Shown: positions 6,571-15,454 of the stretch, in pieces
Layout: the number at the start of each line of letters is the position of its first letter
How positions within the stretch are numbered: the stretch's first letter is position 1
DNA from: Gracilibacteraceae bacterium
GTDB lineage: Bacteria > Bacillota > Desulfitobacteriia > Desulfitobacteriales > Syntrophobotulaceae
Assembly: GCA_031270805.1 (NCBI GenBank)
Contig: JAISWK010000028.1
Coordinates: 1-46,865, forward strand
Length of the DNA: 46,865 nt
Direction: 5' to 3'
The notes under the pieces: generated by a model
Databases searched by the model: none
Told to the model about the DNA's origin: nothing
What the model saw: the letters and a program-made list of their open reading frames with translations, nothing else
Made by a program: the position numbers and the translations under genes

Positions 6571-7557
6571 TCAAGGCTTTTTACTATAATAAACGACACC
6601 ATCCCGCAGCTCGGTTTGCAGCCGCCCGGTAAAAGTCAAATGCGTCAAATGGGCCAGAGCTTCGCCGGTGGCGAATATTTTCTGCGCCGGGGGAAAATCC
6701 GCCCAGGTCTTAAAAGTCAAATCCCAGTCCATTTGGCTGGCCACCTGCGCTCCATTCATCCGAGTATCGCCGATAAGCGCGAGGATATTATTCAAGCGCC
6801 GGTCATGATGCTCAAGGAGTTCGCCTATGCGCCGGCGATGATCCCGGATGACGGCGCGATGACCCGGTAGGAGCAGGTCAATCTCAAGTTCGGCCGATTT
6901 TTTGAGATTATCCAGGTATTCGCCCAAAAAATCCCGTTCGATCCCCCAGGGCGCGCCCCATACGGTAATGTTCGGCGTTATTTTGGCCAGAATATGATCC
7001 CCGCAAAGCAGGATCTTTTTGTCCGCTTCGTAAAGACAGAGGTGATCCGGCGCGTGTCCCGAAGTTTCCAGGCATTGGAAGTGGTAGTCTCCCACATCAA
7101 TCCGATCGCCGTTGCGCACAACCTCGATCCGGTCAAAGGGTTCGGAAGCAAACTTATAGCCGGGATGATCCTGCAGGGTAATGTTTTCCGCACTCAGCCC
7201 GCTCTGTTTGATCAGATCCGCAAAATAGCTCCACTGCGGGCCGGCGTTTCCGCGCGCGGAGGCCTGTAGATAGTAATCGCCTCCCCAAACCTTTGTTTCC
7301 GGGGCCGACAAGTAACTCACGAGGCCTGAATGATCCCCGTGCAGGTGGGTGATAAAAATATCGGTGCGGCGCATATCAATATTCAATTCTCTTATCGCCG
7401 CGTCGTAGGCTTCCCGACATTCCCGGCGGTTAAAGCCCGTATCAATGATCAGCCCGCGCCCGTCGCCGCGGATGAAATATGAATTCAACATCTTCAGCGG
7501 ATTGCCCGGGAGAGGTATTTCTATACGGTAGAGGCCGGGAAAAATGGCTTCAATCAT
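6571..7557 (-). CDS. Metallo-beta-lactamase-fold hydrolase (possible lactonase or thioesterase)
   Basis: A 328-residue cytosolic MBL-fold enzyme. Zinc-site motifs are in order: THLHGDHSG near residue 72, SGHAPDH near 167, CGDH near 186 and LLPGHR near 232. A helical C-terminal extension of about 80 residues follows. ATG 7557 is chosen because GAGGTG lies just before it; a GTG six bases upstream is less favoured. It sits between an iron alcohol dehydrogenase and the small Cys-rich gene. In the Agrobacterium blc (att) operon an MBL-fold lactonase opens gamma-butyrolactone to 4-hydroxybutyrate beside a 4-hydroxybutyrate dehydrogenase; the same role here is inference from context. A CoA-thioester hydrolase is the main alternative. 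Confidence 0.8.
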   Translation of the reverse strand: MIEAIFPGLYRIEIPLPGNPLKMLNSYFIRGDGRGLIIDTGFNRRECREAYDAAIRELNIDMRRTDIFITHLHGDHSGLVSYLSAPETKVWGGDYYLQASARGNAGPQWSYFADLIKQSGLSAENITLQDHPGYKFASEPFDRIEVVRNGDRIDVGDYHFQCLETSGHAPDHLCLYEADKKILLCGDHILAKITPNITVWGAPWGIERDFLGEYLDNLKKSAELEIDLLLPGHRAVIRDHRRRIGELLEHHDRRLNNILALIGDTRMNGAQVASQMDWDLTFKTWADFPPAQKIFATGEALAHLTHLTFTGRLQTELRDGVVYYSKKP

Positions 7558-7603
7558 GTTCACCTCATCAGATATGCTTTGTTTTCATTACATGATACTA
7601 TGT

Positions 7604-8773
7604 TTAGAAGGATTTTTCAAGGATATTCTTCACATCCGCAACGGTCAGCGGCATGAAGCTGTACGTGCGGCCTTCGGGCCCGAACGCTTTGATCGCCATC
7701 TCGCCGAAATGCGTTTTTTCCTGAATCCCGGCTTCGCGCAATGTTCCGGGCATACCCAACGCCGCGAAGAATTCCCTTGTTTTCATTATCGCCGTGCGGG
7801 CGATTTCCATTGCTTCCAGTTTGGGATCAATATTCCAGACATTCAGGCCATAAGTTACAAAACGGGGCAAGGTTGTTTCATTTAGCACATATTCCATCCA
7901 AACCGGCGTAATAATCGCCAATCCGACGCCGTGCGTGATATCGTAGTAAGCACTGACCGTATGCTCTATTTCATGTACGCTCCAACCGATATTTTTACCC
8001 TTGGCGGTCAGGGTATTGACCGCCAGGGAAGAGGCCCACATCAGGTTGGCCCTGGCCTCATAATTTTCCGGCTCGCTCAGGGCGAGGGAAGCGTAGTGAA
8101 TACAGGACTTGAGCAGCGCCTCGGCGATACGGTCGGATACATAAGCCGATTCATCAGCACTGAAGTACGGTTCGCAAATATGCGAGAAAATATCCACCGC
8201 TCCGGCGGCCGTATGCTGCGGCGGCACGGTAAACGTATAGGTCGGATCGCAAATGGACACTTTGGGCAGCATCATATTGCTGCCGGTAATCAGCTTATCG
8301 TTGCGAGTCATGTCGGTGACGACGGCCAGGGCGTCCATTTCCGAACCGGAGGCTGCCAGGGTCAGCACTGTAAATATCGGCAGTATCTTTGTATAGCGTG
8401 CTTTGGCCGAGATAAGATCCCACGCATCGCCCTCATAAGCGGCACAGCCGGCGATAACTTTGGCACAGTCAATAACGCTGCCGCCGCCCACGCCCAATAC
8501 GCCGGCGACATTGTTTTCCCGGCAAAGGCGAACTCCTTCCGTGACGTCGGGGAGTTTGGCGTTGGGTTTAACGCCGGATAATTCTACGAATTCTACCTTT
8601 GATCTATTCAACTCGTTAACAACATCATCATAGACGCCATTGGCTTTGATGCTGCCGCAGCCGTATACTAAAAGGATTTTATCGCAGTATTGTTTGATAT
8701 TCCTGCCCAGATTCCTGATTTGCCCTTTGCCAAAATAGACTCGTGTACTGATGGCGTAAGTGAAATCTTCCAT
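7604..8773 (-). CDS. Iron-containing alcohol dehydrogenase, butanol dehydrogenase (YqhD/BdhA) type
   Basis: A 389-residue group III metal-dependent alcohol dehydrogenase. The nucleotide motif GGGSVID is at residues 96-102, and TLAASGSEMD, VDIFSH and HEIEHTVSAYYDITHG supply the Asp and His residues that bind the metal. ATG 8773 follows GGAGG by eight bases; an upstream in-frame start lies on top of that site. Its closest recognisable type is the NADPH-linked butanol or aldehyde reductase group. In this operon it could reduce butyraldehyde or succinate semialdehyde, or oxidise an alcohol substrate. It is 33 bp downstream of the second CoA-transferase. Confidence 0.88.
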   Translation of the reverse strand: MEDFTYAISTRVYFGKGQIRNLGRNIKQYCDKILLVYGCGSIKANGVYDDVVNELNRSKVEFVELSGVKPNAKLPDVTEGVRLCRENNVAGVLGVGGGSVIDCAKVIAGCAAYEGDAWDLISAKARYTKILPIFTVLTLAASGSEMDALAVVTDMTRNDKLITGSNMMLPKVSICDPTYTFTVPPQHTAAGAVDIFSHICEPYFSADESAYVSDRIAEALLKSCIHYASLALSEPENYEARANLMWASSLAVNTLTAKGKNIGWSVHEIEHTVSAYYDITHGVGLAIITPVWMEYVLNETTLPRFVTYGLNVWNIDPKLEAMEIARTAIMKTREFFAALGMPGTLREAGIQEKTHFGEMAIKAFGPEGRTYSFMPLTVADVKNILEKSF

Positions 8774-8806
8774 ACGTTCCGCCTCCTTCATTTCCTGCTG
8801 ATCTTA

Positions 8807-10108
8807 TTAATCAGGCAGCTTGTAATAGAGTTTTTCGTATTCATCTCTTAATTGATCGCGGAAATCAGGATGAGCTACCTTGATCAGTTCCGTGGCCCGC
8901 TGCCGAAGTGTTTTCCATCTGAGATCGGCAATTCCGTATTCGGTGACAAGATAGTGAATATCGTTTCTCGAAACGGTAACCGCGCTTCCCAAAGCAAGGT
9001 TGGTAACGATTTTCGAGATTTTACCGCCTTTGGCTGTTGATTTCATGACCAGAATTGATTTGCCGCCTTCGGCCATAGCCGCGCCGCGAATAAAATCCAC
9101 CTGACCGCCGGTGCCGCTGTATTGTTTATAACCAAGCGTTTCCGATGTGACTTGCCCCATGAGATCGACCTCAATACAGCCGTTAATAGCAACCATTTTG
9201 TAGTTCTGAGCGACAATGCGCGGGTCGTTGGTATACGTAACCGGAAGCATTTCCACCATCGGATTGTCGTCGGCAAAATCGTAAAGGCGTTTTGTGCCCA
9301 TCAGAAATGTGCATACAAGTTTATCTTTGTGAATAGTCTTACGTTTGCCGGTAATCACGCCGGCGTCAATCAGCGGCAGCATAGCGTCTGACACCATTTC
9401 GGTGTGGACGCCGAGATCTTTCTTATTGATCAGCGACGCGCACACAGCGTCCGGCATTGTCCCGATTCCCAATTGCAGAGTTGAGCCGTCCTCAATCAGT
9501 GTCGCACAGTATTCGCCGATGGTATAATCGTCCTGATCAAGCGGCGCCGGCGTAACCATGATCGGAGGGCGCGAGGTTTCGACGATACAGTCCAGCTCGG
9601 AGACATGCATAAAAGAACCAAAAGTGCGCGGTATTTGGTCATTGACTTCCGCAATAACCAATTTGGCGACTCGGGCGGCGGGAAGGGTGTAATCGGCGGT
9701 TATCCCGCAGCTCACATAGCCGTGTTTGTCGGGTTTACTGACCTGGATCAGAGCTACGTCGACATTGATCATATGATCGGTATAAACGCGAGGCATCTCA
9801 AAAAAGAAGATCGGCGTAAATTCAGCGCGGTTCTCTTGTACCGCAGCGCGGGACGTCTTGCCGCAAAACCAAGAATGATGGCGAAAATGCCCTTCCATCT
9901 CCGGTAAGCAATATTCCGACTTGCCCATGGAAATATAATGCGCCGGCATGACATTGGCCAAATGATCCTTCTGGGCCACCAAAGCGTCAATAATTGGGCC
10001 GGGCTCACCGGCAGCGTGACCGATAACCACATAGTCGCCGGATTTGATTCGGGAGGCGGCCTCATCCGCCGTCATTTTGCGCTCGTTGTAGATTTTCTGC
10101 CAATCCAT
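8807..10108 (-). CDS. 4-hydroxybutyrate CoA-transferase-like protein, copy B
   Basis: A 433-residue family I CoA-transferase, paralogous over its whole length to copy A at 1491-2834. It has GIGTMPDAV, the canonical HTEM containing the catalytic glutamate, and GTGGQVDFIRG. It fits 4-hydroxybutyrate:acetyl-CoA CoA-transferase (AbfT/Cat2 type), the activation step before the dehydratase encoded two genes upstream. ATG 10,108 is used because AAAGGA precedes it and the protein then begins like copy A. An open frame extends 114 bp upstream through a palindrome at 10,130-10,164, but that part is not family-like. Confidence 0.88.
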   Translation of the reverse strand: MDWQKIYNERKMTADEAASRIKSGDYVVIGHAAGEPGPIIDALVAQKDHLANVMPAHYISMGKSEYCLPEMEGHFRHHSWFCGKTSRAAVQENRAEFTPIFFFEMPRVYTDHMINVDVALIQVSKPDKHGYVSCGITADYTLPAARVAKLVIAEVNDQIPRTFGSFMHVSELDCIVETSRPPIMVTPAPLDQDDYTIGEYCATLIEDGSTLQLGIGTMPDAVCASLINKKDLGVHTEMVSDAMLPLIDAGVITGKRKTIHKDKLVCTFLMGTKRLYDFADDNPMVEMLPVTYTNDPRIVAQNYKMVAINGCIEVDLMGQVTSETLGYKQYSGTGGQVDFIRGAAMAEGGKSILVMKSTAKGGKISKIVTNLALGSAVTVSRNDIHYLVTEYGIADLRWKTLRQRATELIKVAHPDFRDQLRDEYEKLYYKLPD

Positions 10109-10129
10109 GTTTTTTTCCTTTCTTTGATT

Positions 10130-10164
10130 GCTGTAGTGCGCCGGCTGCGCCGGCGCACTACAGC
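10130..10164 (-). repeat. Perfect 15-bp-arm palindrome between crotonase and CoA-transferase genes
   Basis: GCTGTAGTGCGCCGG at 10,130-10,144 and its exact complement at 10,150-10,164 enclose a five-base loop. On the coding strand there is no T-run after it, so it is not an ordinary intrinsic terminator. It could stabilise mRNA ends within the long operon and give the CoA-transferase message a separate level. Confidence 0.6.
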
Positions 10165-10178
10165 GATGCAATCTCTGT

Positions 10179-10973
10179 CTATTTGTATTTACCGGTGAAA
10201 CTCGGCGGCCGCTTTTCCACAAAAGCTTGCATGCCTTCGCGCTGATCTTCGGAGGCGTAGCATTCCGCCGCTACGAATCCTTCGTAACGGCAAGCCGTAC
10301 GAATGTCCATGTCGCGCCCATAGTTTATGATAACCTTGCTCATCCGTACCGCTACCTGCGAGCGGGCGTTGAGTTCATCGGCCAGGCGCAATGTTTGTTC
10401 CAGCAATTCTTCCTGAGGGGCCAGAAATTCCGCCAGACCAATACGATAGGCTTCCTGAGCGTCAATTGTACATCCAGATAGAGTCAACCATTTGGCCATG
10501 CCCGTCCCCACAAGGCGGGTTAGGCGCTGACCGCCTCCAAACGCCGGGCACATACCAATCTTCACTTCAGGCACCCCGAACTTGGCCTTGAGCGAGGCGA
10601 CCCGGAAGTCGCAGGCCAGGGCCATTTCAATCCCGCCGCCCATCGCGTAACCATTGACGGCGGCAAAGATCGGTTTCTCGAATTCCTCAATTTTATGCAT
10701 GAGTTGCTGGCCAAAATTGACCCATTCCCGGGCTTCTTTGGGATTCAGATTCACCATCGGTTTTACGTCGTCGCCCGCGCAGAAAGCCTTATCTCCAGCC
10801 CCGGTAATGATAATGGTTCGGACATCTTCGTTTTCCTTGAGTTCGTCAAATATTTCCGAGAGCTCACTCATACTGTCAAGATCAAGGCAATTGAGGATTT
10901 TGGGTCGGTTCATCGTTATTACCGCCGTATGGCCCTTTAATAATTCTACAAGATGCGTTTGGCGTTCTTTCAT
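10179..10973 (-). CDS. Enoyl-CoA hydratase/isomerase (crotonase)
   Basis: A 264-residue crotonase-superfamily enzyme expected to hydrate crotonyl-CoA to 3-hydroxybutyryl-CoA. The oxyanion-hole segments FCAGDDV and NGYAMGGGIEMALACD are present. Both catalytic glutamates of true hydratases can be placed, one in GGGIEMA and one in GVPEVKIG, which argues against a non-hydratase member. It lies between the dehydratase, whose product is crotonyl-CoA, and CoA-transferase B. With the dehydrogenase of the plus arm it would give an oxidative branch towards acetoacetyl-CoA. The Shine-Dalgarno (AGGA) is weak, 11 bp before the ATG. Confidence 0.9.
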   Translation of the reverse strand: MKERQTHLVELLKGHTAVITMNRPKILNCLDLDSMSELSEIFDELKENEDVRTIIITGAGDKAFCAGDDVKPMVNLNPKEAREWVNFGQQLMHKIEEFEKPIFAAVNGYAMGGGIEMALACDFRVASLKAKFGVPEVKIGMCPAFGGGQRLTRLVGTGMAKWLTLSGCTIDAQEAYRIGLAEFLAPQEELLEQTLRLADELNARSQVAVRMSKVIINYGRDMDIRTACRYEGFVAAECYASEDQREGMQAFVEKRPPSFTGKYK

Positions 10974-11001
10974 CGCTGTTTAGTCCTGCTTTCTGTCTTC
11001 A

Positions 11002-12450
11002 TCAGTCTGTAATGTCCAACAATGTTTTCACCAATGCTTTCTTGTTCCCAATATTGCCGTAACGTTGAACCTGGATCCGCTGCGCCTGCGGTGAGCCGGC
11101 GCCGTGCATTGATTCTGTTTTATAGCCGACGGCGCCTGTGCCGAATGTCATGTTTTCAATCAGGCGCAGCAGTTTGATTCTGTTTTCCGCGCTGACATTC
11201 GAGCCTTGCAGGTACTTTTTCATAAAGCCGCCGGCTACCGGATGATCAAAGTCCTTCTCCGAAGGAAGCGTCACTAAAATGCCCCCCGCGATGTCTTCCA
11301 ACAGGCGCGTGATATCATAGGTGAAACGGGTGACATTGTGTTTGCAGCAGTTGGACAGCAGCAGATCGACCATGTAATTGCCGGCCGGAGTTTTATAGCC
11401 TTCGGCGGAGGCCGCAATTCCTTGGGAATACAAAGTCTCGTTCAGGTGAATCATCTCAATGATTTTGTCCTTCACATGCGACGCTTTGGCTGTGCCGTTG
11501 TAATCGGCCATAAGGGCGGCCATGCCGACGATAACGTCGCCCTGGCCGGGTTTGCAACCGCCGTAACTTGTGCGGTGATAGGTCGCAAAGCGCTCTACCA
11601 GCGGCCCGGCCCACTCGGTCTCGCCGTCCATCAGCACGTTCTCCCACGGAACGAAAAGATCGTCGAAGATCATGAGAGCTTCCTGACTGCCGTATTTGGG
11701 GTTACCGACGTCAACATTTGAGTTCTCTGTTTTTCGGGTGTCACAAGATTGACGCCCGAAGACATAAACAATACCTTCCGCATCTGCGGGGGTTACAAAA
11801 GATACCGCATAGTCTTTGGCGTCCGCCGCGATAGCCTGGGTCGGCATTACTAAAACCATATGCGCGTTAGTAGCCGCCGTTGTGTGGCATTTGCAGCCGC
11901 GCACGACAATGCCGTCGACTTTTCGCTCCACAATGCGCACAAAAAGGTCGGGATCGGGCTGCTTATTTTGGGCTAAACCGCGGTCGCCTTTAGCATCGGT
12001 AACACCGGCGGCGACAATCAAATCTTCTTCCTGCACTTTTTGGAAAAAATTGAGAAACCGTTTGTGATACACAGTTCCCAGTTTTTGATCCATCTCATAC
12101 GTTATGCCGTAACTGGCGTTGGTGGCATCCATCCCGGCACAGCGCTGAAAACAGGCGCAGGTTTTTTGCCCCATCAGGCGAAGCATTTTCACTTTTTTGA
12201 TCAGATCATCCGTGCTTTGATGCAAATGCCCGAAACGGTTGACTTTTTGTCCGGACAAATGGGAAGTGGCGGTCATGAGATCGGCATACATCGGATCCTG
12301 GGCCAGGTCGTAGGACAGTTTAATTGCGTTCATACTCGGGCGGATGATAGGATGATCCACCGGGGTGTCCACCAATTCGCCAAACATATAAACTTTGTGT
12401 TTCATCCGGCGCAGACTTTCTTCATACTGGGCTCCGGTCATTAATGCCAT
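11002..12450 (-). CDS. abfD: 4-hydroxybutyryl-CoA dehydratase / vinylacetyl-CoA delta-isomerase
   Basis: A 482-residue flavin and [4Fe-4S] enzyme converting 4-hydroxybutyryl-CoA to crotonyl-CoA, the diagnostic step of this island. It belongs to the 4-hydroxyphenylacetate 3-monooxygenase/HpaB fold. The cluster ligands of the Clostridium aminobutyricum enzyme (Cys99, Cys103, His292, Cys299) have counterparts: Cys100 and Cys104 in TCACFQRCAG, and His292 and Cys299 in HRTSYGGC. Length is close to the 490 of the characterised enzyme. ATG 12,450 follows AAGGGAGG. The ligands separate it from plain HpaB-type hydroxylases, which lack them. The enzyme is oxygen-sensitive, implying an anaerobic host. 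Confidence 0.93.
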   Translation of the reverse strand: MALMTGAQYEESLRRMKHKVYMFGELVDTPVDHPIIRPSMNAIKLSYDLAQDPMYADLMTATSHLSGQKVNRFGHLHQSTDDLIKKVKMLRLMGQKTCACFQRCAGMDATNASYGITYEMDQKLGTVYHKRFLNFFQKVQEEDLIVAAGVTDAKGDRGLAQNKQPDPDLFVRIVERKVDGIVVRGCKCHTTAATNAHMVLVMPTQAIAADAKDYAVSFVTPADAEGIVYVFGRQSCDTRKTENSNVDVGNPKYGSQEALMIFDDLFVPWENVLMDGETEWAGPLVERFATYHRTSYGGCKPGQGDVIVGMAALMADYNGTAKASHVKDKIIEMIHLNETLYSQGIAASAEGYKTPAGNYMVDLLLSNCCKHNVTRFTYDITRLLEDIAGGILVTLPSEKDFDHPVAGGFMKKYLQGSNVSAENRIKLLRLIENMTFGTGAVGYKTESMHGAGSPQAQRIQVQRYGNIGNKKALVKTLLDITD

Positions 12451-12490
12451 TTCGTTTGCCTCCCTTTGTTTTGTTATTAGTAATGATATT

Positions 12491-13630
12491 TCATTTGATT
12501 AAACTACCGGAAATGATCATGCGGTGAACTTCAGAAGTACCTTCGAAAATTTCCATGACCTTTACGTCGCGGAATAAACGCTCGACCTTGGTTCCGCGGA
12601 CATAACCGTAACCGCCGTGAATCTGCACGGCTTTAATTGCGTGATTCATCGCGGCTTCCGAAGCAAAAAGTTTAGCGATAGAAGCTTGCGTACCGCAGGG
12701 TTCTCCGAGATCAAACAGCTTGGCGGCGTGATGGGTAAGCAATCTGGCGGCGGCGACGTCCTTGGCCATATCGGCGATCATCCACTGAATTGCCTGATTA
12801 CTGGCCAATGGACGGCCGAACTGGTGACGTTCTTTGGCGTAATTGATTGACTCATCCAGGCAGGCCTGGGCGACGCCGACAGCTTGGGCAGCAATCGCAA
12901 TCCGGCCGCCGACCAAAGTCGTCAGGGCGATCTTCAAGCCTTCTCCAGGTTTTCCCAGCAAATTCTCTTTTGGCACGCGGCAGTTCCGGAAGATGAGTTC
13001 TGTTGTATGCGATCCGCGGATTCCCATCTTGTCCTCGTGTTTTCCCACTTCGAAGTCCGAAACTTTTTTCTCAACGATAAAAGCGCTGAGTCCCTTATTC
13101 CCTTTTGAGGCAGGGTCTGTACGGGCAAAAAGCAAGACTATGTCGCACTTATCGCCATTGGTGATAAAAATCTTTGTGCCGTTGATCACATAATCATCAC
13201 CGTCCAGCACGGCGCTTGTTACGATTCCGCCGGCATCAGAACCGGCGCCGGCTTCCGTCAGCGCGAAAGCGCCGATCTTTCGCAGACTGTTCAAGGCCGG
13301 GACAAACCTGGTAATTTGCTCCTTGGCCCCAAAAGTGAGAATCGGTGCGGCCGCCATCGTATGAGAGCTAAGGGTTAACGCCGTCGCTTCACACTGTTTG
13401 GCCAGTTCTTCGAGAATCAGAGCGTAACTGATCATGTCGGCCCCTCCACCTCCATATTCCTGCGGGTAGGGGATGCCCGTCATCTCAAGCTCGGCTAACA
13501 TTTTCATGGCTTCTTCCGGGAAAACAGCTTCCTGATCAATCCGCGCCGCCCGCGGTTGCAGCTCTTTTTCCGCGAATTCCCTGGCGGCGGCTTGCAGCAG
13601 TAATTGTTCCTCCGTAAACAACGAATTCAT
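12491..13630 (-). CDS. Acyl-CoA dehydrogenase (butyryl-CoA dehydrogenase/crotonyl-CoA reductase type)
   Basis: A 379-residue FAD flavoprotein, normal length for short-chain acyl-CoA dehydrogenases. Visible motifs are ALTEAGAGSD and FITNG for flavin and substrate binding, GRIAIAAQAVG in the C-terminal helical domain, and IFEGTSEVHR with the catalytic base Glu363. Together with the EtfB and EtfA genes upstream it would reduce crotonyl-CoA to butyryl-CoA, the reductive branch of the pathway. Whether the complex bifurcates electrons cannot be read from this gene alone. It lies between the SSS symporter (23 bp) and the dehydratase (40 bp). ATG 13,630 has AGAGGAG upstream. Confidence 0.92.
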   Translation of the reverse strand: MNSLFTEEQLLLQAAAREFAEKELQPRAARIDQEAVFPEEAMKMLAELEMTGIPYPQEYGGGGADMISYALILEELAKQCEATALTLSSHTMAAAPILTFGAKEQITRFVPALNSLRKIGAFALTEAGAGSDAGGIVTSAVLDGDDYVINGTKIFITNGDKCDIVLLFARTDPASKGNKGLSAFIVEKKVSDFEVGKHEDKMGIRGSHTTELIFRNCRVPKENLLGKPGEGLKIALTTLVGGRIAIAAQAVGVAQACLDESINYAKERHQFGRPLASNQAIQWMIADMAKDVAAARLLTHHAAKLFDLGEPCGTQASIAKLFASEAAMNHAIKAVQIHGGYGYVRGTKVERLFRDVKVMEIFEGTSEVHRMIISGSLIK

Positions 13631-13653
13631 ATGAACTCCTCTCTGTTATTGAC

Positions 13654-15198
13654 TCAGGCGGTTTCTTGGATGTTCGCCCGTCGGCGGTTATACTCTTTTT
13701 TAGAGTAGAAACCGCACTCCAGTAAATACTCGTCGGTAATATCGTCTTTGAAAATTTTCGAAAAGACGACAACCATAATGACTCCAATCGGTACGCAGGT
13801 GCCGGAGGCCACCATACCGGTCCAGGAAAGTTTGAAGTAGAAGATTGCGTAAAGTATGAGATTGAGCAGAGTCGCCAGAAGGACGCCGTTTCTGGAAGCT
13901 TTCCGGTAGACCAGCGAGCCGATTAAAACCGGAGCGAGTATGGCGACATTGATACCGTTGCCAATCCAGCCAAAGAGAGTAAGGAAATCCGGTGGCACCC
14001 AAACCATCAGAACACAGACTGCGGCAATACATAACAATGACAGGCGTACGACATATTTGTTGATTTTCTCTAATTTATCGCCTGTGTGCTTAAGTTTCTT
14101 GGCGATGAACAAGCGGTACAGATCATTGCCGATAGCCTGAGCCATTCCCAGGAACATACCGGCCGCAGTAGAGATAATCGCCGCGAAAACGCCGATCACT
14201 AAAAATGCCGCCATCCACTCGGGGAAGTTCTTCACAAACATGAGCGGGTTAATCATATCAGCCCGCGGCGCGTCCGGGATATCAAGACGGCCGATCAGGC
14301 CGGGAAGCGCCGAACCAACGGCGCAGAGCATGGCAATAGCCGAACCAAACAGCAGCAATTTAGGCATGCGCTCAATCTTGTCCAGGGCCGCGACCCGCAA
14401 ACTGACGAAAGGCATGAAGGCGTAGCCGACGTGGCTTAAAACAACGAATGATATGGCGAAGCCGCTGTCATATTGCGTTGTTACTTCCGACGGCGTAAAG
14501 AGTTGAGCGGGCGACCACGCCGGATTAAGGTCGAACATGGTTCGGGCGAATTGCTCAAAACCGCCGTATTCATCAATTTTAATGAAGAATAAAACGGTGC
14601 ATAAAATAGCCGCAACTACCATCACCGCGCCTTGCAGCGTATTGGCCATATAGTCGGCGCGCGCTCCGCCGAGGGTGATGTAAGCCATAACCAATGCGGC
14701 GGCGACGATTAAGCCGAGAGCATAAGGCAGACTGAAGGCGATCTCCAGGAGCGTCGAAACCGCCGTAAACTGGCTCGCCAAAGAGAAGGTCAATGATAAG
14801 CAGCAAAACGCCATCAAAAGGCGAAGCGCTTCACTGTTAAACCGTTTGCCTCCATATTCCGAGAGCGAGCGCACTCCCATGCGATTCAGCCGTTGCCCAT
14901 AGTTGCCGTAACAGGAAATCGTGATCCACATGGCAAAGGGATAACCGATCAAGTACCACATTGTCGGCCAGCCGAACGTGTAGCACATGCCGGCGCTGCC
15001 CAGAAAACTAAGACCGCTGGCGGTAGACGCCATCATGGTAAACGCAACCGCATACCACGGAAAGGCATTTCGGGCCATGGCGTAGTCGTCTTCGTTCTTG
15101 GTTTGCCGGGAAGCGACAATGCCGATAGTAACCAACGCTCCAACAAAGATAACCAGAAAAACATACATCCATGGGTTCCCAAGCATTTCACCCGACAT
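13654..15198 (-). CDS. Sodium:solute symporter (SSS family)
   Basis: A 514-residue polytopic membrane protein with about 13 hydrophobic helices. The first is followed by the family-typical NEDDYAMARNAFPWYAVAFT region and the SGLSFLGSAGMCYTFG segment. The C-terminus is charged and cytoplasmic. It would import an organic acid with Na+; the substrate is unproven, but the operon makes 4-hydroxybutyrate, a short monocarboxylate or a related acid likely. The start at 15,198 has GGAGGG upstream. A 43-residue membrane protein is encoded 26 bp upstream, as is common for this subfamily. The island thus has two unrelated carriers, this one and the MFS protein at 2863-4122. Confidence 0.9.
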   Translation of the reverse strand: MSGEMLGNPWMYVFLVIFVGALVTIGIVASRQTKNEDDYAMARNAFPWYAVAFTMMASTASGLSFLGSAGMCYTFGWPTMWYLIGYPFAMWITISCYGNYGQRLNRMGVRSLSEYGGKRFNSEALRLLMAFCCLSLTFSLASQFTAVSTLLEIAFSLPYALGLIVAAALVMAYITLGGARADYMANTLQGAVMVVAAILCTVLFFIKIDEYGGFEQFARTMFDLNPAWSPAQLFTPSEVTTQYDSGFAISFVVLSHVGYAFMPFVSLRVAALDKIERMPKLLLFGSAIAMLCAVGSALPGLIGRLDIPDAPRADMINPLMFVKNFPEWMAAFLVIGVFAAIISTAAGMFLGMAQAIGNDLYRLFIAKKLKHTGDKLEKINKYVVRLSLLCIAAVCVLMVWVPPDFLTLFGWIGNGINVAILAPVLIGSLVYRKASRNGVLLATLLNLILYAIFYFKLSWTGMVASGTCVPIGVIMVVVFSKIFKDDITDEYLLECGFYSKKEYNRRRANIQETA

Positions 15199-15224
15199 TG
15201 AATTTCATCCCTCCGTCTTTTCTG

Positions 15225-15356
15225 CTATTCATCTTCTGCGGTTTCCGGATCAAAATCGCCTCTTTTTTTCTTTACGGCAATGATAGCTCCAATCACCACA
15301 AAATGAACAACAATCCAAATGGGCGTTATGACATACCATATCCAGAACGGGTACAC
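15225..15356 (-). CDS. 43-residue membrane protein, small partner of the SSS symporter
   Basis: A GTG start at 15,356, seven bases after AGGAGG, opens a 43-codon frame ending in TAG at 15,225. It encodes one hydrophobic helix (about residues 3-28, starting MYPFWIWYVITP) and then a charged tail KKKRGDFDPETAEDE. This layout matches short one-helix proteins often encoded just ahead of SSS symporters. It is predicted to sit in the membrane with the symporter as an assembly or regulatory subunit. The ribosome site, composition and position support it; there is no functional evidence. Confidence 0.75.
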   Translation of the reverse strand: MYPFWIWYVITPIWIVVHFVVIGAIIAVKKKRGDFDPETAEDE

Positions 15357-15454
15357 ATTTTCACCTCCTGCCCTTGTCGGCGGCTGGCGTCCGCCTTATA
15401 CGTATTGTGGAGCCGGCAAAACAAAACCACCCCCCTTCACGCAAGTCAATAACA

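Noticed and set aside
10130-10164. Palindrome as a rho-independent terminator
   Set aside because: The coding-strand sequence after it is A-rich, not T-rich, and the operon continues within 25 bp.
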